A DNA stretch of 64,000 bases from Eucommia ulmoides (Eukaryota; Streptophyta; Magnoliopsida; Garryales; Eucommiaceae): NCBI GenBank assembly GCA_016647705.1, contig CM028330.1, positions 46,590,397 to 46,654,396 of the forward strand, in the 5' to 3' direction. Both the position numbers and the translations under genes were made by a program. The stretch's first letter is position 1. The number at the start of each line of letters is the position of its first letter. Under the pieces are notes generated by a model, which was not told the DNA's origin, made no database searches, and was given only the letters and a program-made list of their open reading frames with translations. Of this stretch, positions 58,326 to 64,000 are shown one piece after another.

Positions 58326-58881
58326 GCCGTTCAAGAAGCTTGTTGCAATACCAAGCCGCAAATATGATTGAAGAAGAAAGTCAACACACAAATAACTCAA
58401 CGAGAAGTCAGCAGTATATTGACGGAGGTACAAAGGGGGGACTGGAAAATATGAGTCTTTGGCCCAAAAAATTGGAGAGTTCAGGAAGATAGTGATGTAG
58501 ATAGCAAAATAGAGAGAAAAATAGGTAAACGAATAACTTATCAACGATGACTTTGATGAGGAAGCTAAATCACTAAAGTCTCTATCGAAGGCAACCAAGA
58601 CAAGAATAGGGGACAAGAAAGACCTCTCAATAGCAGATAAGAGAGTGATCAACCGATTTGAGACCATAGTCTCACTAAAAGAGATAAGAGTTCAGAAAGA
58701 AGAGCTTCCCACTCATGATTTGGAGGTCTTTCTGGGAGGAACGGAGCAACTTTTCATCACAACATTAATGGAAGAGTTGTTTTCAGTCAAATTTGACCCT
58801 GCCAAGTTTGACAAGTACAAAAGTAAAGCTGAACCAACTGATCATGTACGTTATTTCCAGTATGTCATAGCATTGTATGAA
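58326..58881 (+). pseudogene. T2 gag, N-terminal part
   Basis: Open pieces at 58307-58492 and 58645-58881. The second reads KFDPAKFDKYKSKAEPTDHV and YFQYVIALYEK, homologous to T1 KFEKYDGKANPVDHI and FKHVMNLYK. It breaks off at about 58881, where an LTR fragment begins. Confidence 0.82.
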
Positions 58882-61214
58882 AAAATTAGTAACTATACTT
58901 TAACTTAAGGAAATTTCATTACTTACCTTTGTTACCCATTTTGGTCCTTGAAACTATTACTATCACCGGTTTTGTTTTCTTGACACCAAAAATACTTTTC
59001 TGATTTTTTATTTAAGGTATCAAATCTTCCAAAAACTCAAGACAAAAGCCTTAATCAAGTGGTAGAAATGTCATGACAAATCTAGGTTACCAAAGTAACT
59101 AAGGATTAGGATTCGATTCGAAATTGGCCAAACTGAAGTCATCATGATTAGCCATCAAAGCCCATCCACTCAAGGGCTATACCAAGCATATAATGACTCA
59201 TTAATGAGCATTAAATGCCCAAGATATTCCTTATATATTCTCTACCAAGATATCTAAGCAAAGAACCAAGTTACTTGATAAGTAACTAACGATTATCGAA
59301 ACTAACTGATCTGGTGCACCACCTAAGCATACATTTAATGAAGACATTAAATGTCCATACCTTTAAACATTTAATTCTTGGAATGGAATGACATGGAGGG
59401 ACTACATTCGAAGCACTAAGATATTTTGAGCAAAATATCTTAGGAGAAACTGAAATACTTGAATGTGACTACCCGTTACAAGGAAAATCGAACCGATTCA
59501 ATCCAATTTGAACTGATTAAATGCCATCACATCAAGTTTCATTGTCAAGCATTAATTTCCAAATGTTACTTGAAGACTAGATTCAAAGAACATCCAAAAC
59601 ATTAATAGCAACCGAACCAAAATAGTTCAAGTAACCAGTACTTAGCCCCCAAACCAAATCGAAAGTGTCACATCATGCATTAAATGTTCCATGTAAAAGC
59701 TAATCATCACCAATTATTTCAAATGATAACTAATCATTGCCAATAATTTCCCAAGATATTTTAAGATTTGGTAATCATTACCAAACCTTAGGAAATCTTA
59801 CAGAATCTTCAAGATTCATCCAAAACCATTGAAATACAATGCATTAAGGGGTCACCACTAGGCCAAACAAGCCCTAAGGACCCTCATGGGATGTCTTACT
59901 CATTGGACAATACGCAAGCCTCTCGTCCCTATAAATAGGGCTCTGTTTTCATTTGGAAGAGGTCTTGAACCCAAACCGTCTCCCTCTAGGCTCGAATTCT
60001 ACTATAGGTTTTGATGGGTTTTCAAGCTTTTTATTCCAAAAACACATCGAAATTCTGTTGAAATATCTACCCAAAGGAGTTCTTGAGGATCTTGGATGAA
60101 AATCTCAAGAAATTAACGAAGAACGATCAAGAACAACAGAGAAGATTCAAAGAAGGAGAAGAAGAAAATCGCTTAGGTAAGGACCATTCCCATAAGTTAG
60201 GTATGCCTTCCTAAACACCCTTCGATCTTGTCTTCAATACGTTTGTATTTCTCATACATAGTATGTTTGTAGTTATTAGACTTATATTCTATGTACATAA
60301 CATGCATATCAAGTAATCAAGTAAAAAACGTTGAAAACATATCAAATTCATCAAACAATATTAAAAATATCCAAAATTATGTAAAAAACATGAAGAACAT
60401 GTCAAGAACATAACAAGAATGTCAATTACACCATGGGTGGTGCATAGTGTATTTGATTCTCTTAGGAACAAATGAAACCGAACTCTAATAAACTCAAAAC
60501 AAAGTTCACCTTGTATAAATGAACTATGTGCTAACTTGATTCTTAGTTATTTGAGATACCTAGGCAACCCACGAAAGGGTTCGGTCACCTAGCCAACAAA
60601 AATCAATTCATCTTGAATAGTGAAACTACGTGTCGACCTGATTCCCTGTGATTAGCGAGATACGTAGGCCTCCTTTACAAGGTTTGGTTGTAAAAAATAC
60701 CAAAAGCAATTTCAATTTTCATGTACTGTCATTGGGTGTCGCTGATTAGTTGATAACATTTACTGCTTTCATTACATATGAAAATGCATAAAAAAGATAA
60801 AAAAAAAACCTTTAAAAAAAGGAATTATTCTGTTAACAAAAACCAAAGAAAATTGTTTGGAGTTTGTTTAAATGTGAACATCTATTAATCGACCCCAAAA
60901 CTTTAAAGAAATCTCTCGTAAAAGACCAAATGTTTTACAAGTTAAAACTTGGGCCATTTTCAAATAAAATTGAATTTCTAAAATCCTGATGACCTAGCAC
61001 ACCATTTAACTCCATGCTAGGTGATGACTCACTTTTAAACAAAATTTTGGCCCAAAGAATGTTTTCAAAACCGAGGCCTAAAAATCCCCTGAAATTATAT
61101 TTTCTAAAAATAAATGGATGTTCGAGGATTTCAAGAGGGAGGAATAAAGCTTTGTTTTCCTCTTATTCCTAATCTCTACTTCCTCTTGCCTCAAGGAAAT
61201 TTAGGGTGCGTAAG
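58882..61214 (+). mobile_element. 5'-truncated Tat/Ogre-like LTR fragment inside T2 gag
   Basis: Homologous to the right part of the LTR at 27543-30680, from AAATTAGTAACTA (27841 equivalent) to GGGTGCGTAA at 61214. It contains two copies of the ~65-bp motif (60525-60590, 60623-60690) and repeated AAGTAACTA-type segments. The first ~300 bp of the LTR are missing, and no TSD is seen. About 100 codons of gag between VIALYEK and SNLIINAFTSGL are absent, so the junction was reshaped by a deletion. Confidence 0.75.
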
Positions 61215-62050
61215 TGATCCAATCTCATCATCAATGCATTCACTTCGGGCTTGCATCACTACTGTTTTCAAGATTAGTTGACAAAGCACAATACGGGAGA
61301 TATAACTGAATTGATGGATATAGAAAAACCACATATGAGGTTGGAAGACGTGAGGTTAGCACGTGAAGGAAGGTCGTGAACAAAAGATAGACCGAAGCAA
61401 AAGGAAAAGGAGAACAACGGGCAAGCTCTAACTACTCTAAAAATAAATCAAGTAATTCAGATATGAGGTTGGGACCTCATTTTGAACCCAACTTTCCATT
61501 GTTGAGGATGTCGATCTAAAGGATCCTGCACAAGATTAAGTCCTTCAAAACAATGGTCTGGGATTTCCATTGTTTGAATTGAAGGCTTGAATTGAAGGAG
61601 TAGGGAGCAATATTGGGACTTCCAAAAGGATCACGACTACAAAATCAATAATTGCTGGCACCTCAAATGGGAAATCAAAAGGCTGTTAGATCAAGGATGG
61701 CTTTAGGGATATCTCTTAGAGCATCCTAGAGAAAGGAAGATGTTGAAAGGTAAGATAAAGAATGAAGACCGAGATAAAAGAAGGAAAGATGAAAGTACAA
61801 GCTATGCTCACAAGCTGATCTATATGATACATTCTAATGGATCGATAATTAGAAAGTCAAATCAAGCACGAAAAATGAGGGTTCAAGATGTGGCTTTGGA
61901 ACGAAGTTATGGAGAAATCATGGCAATGGCAAACAACCCTATCTCGACGATAACATTCAGTGATAAGGACTTTAGAAGAATCTCGCATATCACAAGGATG
62001 CTATGGTCATTACTTTATGGATGTCTAACTTTTAGGTATGGAGAATCCTA
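61215..62050 (+). pseudogene. T2 gag, C-terminal part
   Basis: Resumes with SNLIINAFTSGL (T1 SNLIINVFTLGL), ELMDIEKPHMRLEDVRLARE, then DFQKDHDYKINNCWHLKWEI (zinc-knuckle-like step, with Cys-Trp kept) and the open piece 61740-62051 with a basic stretch (KGKIKNEDRDKRRKDE) and VQDVALERSYGEIM. Frames change repeatedly. Confidence 0.8.
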
Positions 62051-62400
62051 ATTAATACCAGAAGTTTGACTAATACCATTTTTTAAATTACTTTAAAGAA
62101 AATGGGAGTGCTAAGTTCAAATATAGGAACCATCCAGATTGTGATGGTGGGTTTCAATGGAAACCTAAGCTCTCCGAAAGGAAAGATTACCTCATCAATC
62201 ATGACAATCTAGAAAGAGGACCGCATAAAAATATTTGTGGAGTTTATGGTAATGAAATCCATATCACCCTACAATGAAATCTTAGGTCGTCATTGGCTCC
62301 ACTCTATGGGATTTGTGGCATCGACGTTCCATTAATTCATAAAATACCCCAAGGATGGTGGGGTGGATGTAATTCGAGGTAATCGAGTGGCCTTTAGAGA
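62051..62400 (+). pseudogene. T2 aspartic protease, active-site Asp lost
   Basis: INTRSLTNTIF (62051-62083) aligns with VDTGSSANIIF, so the catalytic Asp is Asn (62054-62056) and Gly is Arg. VGFNGNLSSPKGKI and SPYNEILGRHW follow in other frames. Confidence 0.78.
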
Positions 62401-62699
62401 ATGCTTCACGATAGACATAAAGGGGAAGAAGAAAGCCCAATAATTAAAGGATAAGTTAGAAGTTGTTCTGCCCAAGAGTACAATAGAAGAACTAGATGAC
62501 TTCAGAGAACACTTGAATGTACTCCAATCAGCAGAACTAGTGGAAGAAGTGTTTTTCAAGCCAGGAGAAAAAAGGTTGCAGATCGAAATGATGCTAAGTC
62601 CATCTATGAAGGAGTGATTTGTAGAAATGCACAAAAGAAAAACTTGGATGTCTTCGCTTTGGCACCAGAGGATATGAATAAGAATTGATCCGAAGATAG

Positions 62700-63385
62700 T
62701 GGTTTACCAACTCAACGTCTCTAGATCGTACCATCTAGTATGGTAGAAGGAGATGATTGTTAGTTTGAAGATGAAAGAAGTGATCGAAGTGATAGTTTGA
62801 CGTTTGCTTAACATCAGACATACGTAAGAGGTGACATATCCAAAGTAGCTAGCAAATCCAATACTAGTTATGAAAGAAAAATGACAAACGGAGGATGTGA
62901 CTTGACTTTATCAAGCTGAACCAAGCTCATCCAAAGGATTCTTATCGAGTGCCAAGGATATACCAAATGGTAGATGTAATAGAGGTTCATGAACTTCTGA
63001 GTATGATAGACGCATATTTTGCATACAACTAGATCAGGATGGAGCAACATGACGAGGATGGAACTGCATTCATCATACCAAGAGGACTTATTGTTACACT
63101 GTAATGCCTTTTGGGTTGAGAAACGCAGGAGCTATATATCAAATGCTGGTGAAGCAGATGTTCCAAGATAACATCAGCCATACAATGGAGGTGTTTATTG
63201 ATGATATTCTGGTTAAGAGAACTTTCAAAGGAGATCACCTAGCCCAGCTGGAGGAGGCATTTACCATCCTACAGAAGTATAAAATAAAGCAATCTAGAAA
63301 AATGCATTTTCGTGGTCATCTCGAGAAAGTTCCTCAACTTTGTGGTGAACCAGCTCGGTATAACAGTGGATTTAGGGCAACTTGA
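62700..63385 (+). pseudogene. T2 reverse transcriptase
   Basis: Scattered landmarks: RSYHLVWXKEMIV-type start, DFIKLNQAHPKDSYRVPRI, MIDAYFAYN (first catalytic Asp present), FGLRNAGAIYQMLVKQMFQD, MEVFIDDILVKRT (second catalytic motif FIDD present) and LAQLEEAFTILQKYKI. It is broken by stops and at least three frame changes, one between 63080 and 63104. Confidence 0.85.
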
Positions 63386-63838
63386 GGTAGCTCGGAATAC
63401 TAGATTACCTACCTTTGTGAGAGAAGTCCAGATGCCAATAAGCAGGTTAGAGGCATTTAATAGATTCATCTCAAAGTTTTCTAACAAATGTTCACCCTTT
63501 TTCAAGCACTTGAAGGGAAACAAGAACTTCCAGTGGAGCGAGGAATGTGAAGACGCACTACAATCAATAAATGATTACCTCAAATCAGTAGAGACTCTAG
63601 CAATGGTCTCTTTAGGAGATGAACTGTACTTTTCCCTGCCAGTGACTCTGACTGCTGTTAGTGCAAAATTTATGAAGGGGGAACAAAAAGTCAACAATCG
63701 ATTTTATATATCAGTAAATCTTTGGCCCCAGTCCAAACGTGATACACAGAATTAGAGAAGATGGCTCTGGACCTGATCATGTTAGCTCGGAAGTTGAGTC
63801 TGTACGTCCAGGTGCATGTAATTAATGTGATGACGTTA
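63386..63838 (+). pseudogene. T2 RT end and RNase H, cut by an LTR
   Basis: VDLGQLEVARN, LEAFNRFISKFSNKCSPFFK, FQWSEECEDALQSINDYLKS and ELYFSLPVTLTAV, then in another frame YTELEKMALDLIMLARKLSL and VHVINVMT. These match the T1 region 35650-36115. The sequence is cut at 63838. Confidence 0.85.
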
Positions 63839-64000
63839 TGCAAGACCCTATCTTTGCACATGCATATTTCTAATTACATTTTAGAACATTTAAAAAAATA
63901 TTAGGGTCCATTGTGACATTTAAATTTTACCTTAAAACTTTTAAAGGATTATTATGGTATTTAAAAATTTTGTTTCAAATGGGGGTTAAAGGTAATTTCA
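63839..64000 (+). mobile_element. Start of a chromovirus LTR, runs off the window
   Basis: TGCAAGACCCTATCTTTGCA begins abruptly inside RNase H. It parallels the chromovirus LTR start TGTAAGACCCCGATTTTT, and the next 100 bp share ACATTTTA, AAAATATT and TTAGGG-type blocks with the solo LTR read on its own strand. The candidate left TSD is CGTTA (63834-63838). Confidence 0.6.

Larger units (their letters stand above)
57754..63838 (+). mobile_element. Second Tat-lineage retrotransposon T2 (incomplete)
   Basis: Order: 5' LTR, PBS, gag (split), protease, RT, RNase H, then interruption at 63838 by a chromovirus LTR. Gag, protease and RT are homologous to T1 in the same orientation but clearly diverged. 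The 3' part lies outside the window. It is inactive: stops and frameshifts are frequent. Confidence 0.88.

Noticed and set aside
57915..58667. 250-codon minus-strand frame, the longest open frame in the window
   Set aside because: It lies antisense across the T2 LTR, PBS and gag start. No domain is recognised, and the sense-strand LTR/PBS/gag reading explains the region.

Overview
The window looks like nuclear DNA of a flowering plant, probably a eudicot. It has high AT content, no operons, and almost every recognisable coding stretch is a decayed plant LTR-retrotransposon protein (Ty3/gypsy Tat and Tekay/Del lineages, Ty1/copia). I found no intact host gene, rRNA, tRNA or CRISPR array. It is best read as a nested retrotransposon block of the kind common in plant heterochromatin. 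Most boundaries come from TG...CA termini, target-site duplications (TSDs), primer-binding sites (PBS) and polypurine tracts (PPT) read by eye.

Layout. (1) 1-9873: the 3' end of a + strand Copia element (RNase H, PPT, 3' LTR). It is split by a solo LTR (285-1676) and by a complete gag-only LTR element on the minus strand (3655-9262). (2) 9874-15034: untranslated Tat-like sequence and a ~36-bp minisatellite, broken by a solo chromovirus LTR (11098-13576). (3) 15035-24693: a full-length Tekay/Del-type chromovirus on the minus strand, with similar LTRs but a badly decayed pol. (4) 24699-30680: an unassigned 114-codon reading frame, Tat-type untranslated repeats, a PPT and a 3.1-kb 3' LTR. (5) 31966-46665: a Tat-lineage element (T1) with matching 647-bp LTRs, PBS, gag, protease, RT, two RNase H domains, integrase, and an antisense ORF between pol and the 3' LTR. 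It carries two nested insertions, 36985-39424 and 43630-45076. (6) 47330-52170: a local tandem duplication of non-coding DNA. Its second copy holds three insertions (two related PIF/Harbinger-like MITEs and a 230-bp LTR-like piece), and the first copy provides the empty sites. (7) 53357-56445: a decayed, internally deleted Copia element on the minus strand. (8) 57005-57745: a T-rich/A-rich strand switch. (9) 57754-63838: a second Tat element (T2), broken by an LTR fragment and then by another chromovirus LTR that runs off the window at 63839.

The coding parts belong to retrotransposon life cycles: Gag particle assembly, protease processing, RT/RNase H copying and integrase insertion. In T1, T2 and the chromovirus, stops, frameshifts and lost catalytic residues make these copies non-autonomous. 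No new multi-gene system is evident. The features most worth following are the T1 antisense ORF, the gag-only element with palindrome clusters in its LTRs, a dispersed ~65-bp motif with at least a dozen copies, hairpin repeats inside the chromovirus LTRs, and the paired filled/empty sites of the MITEs.
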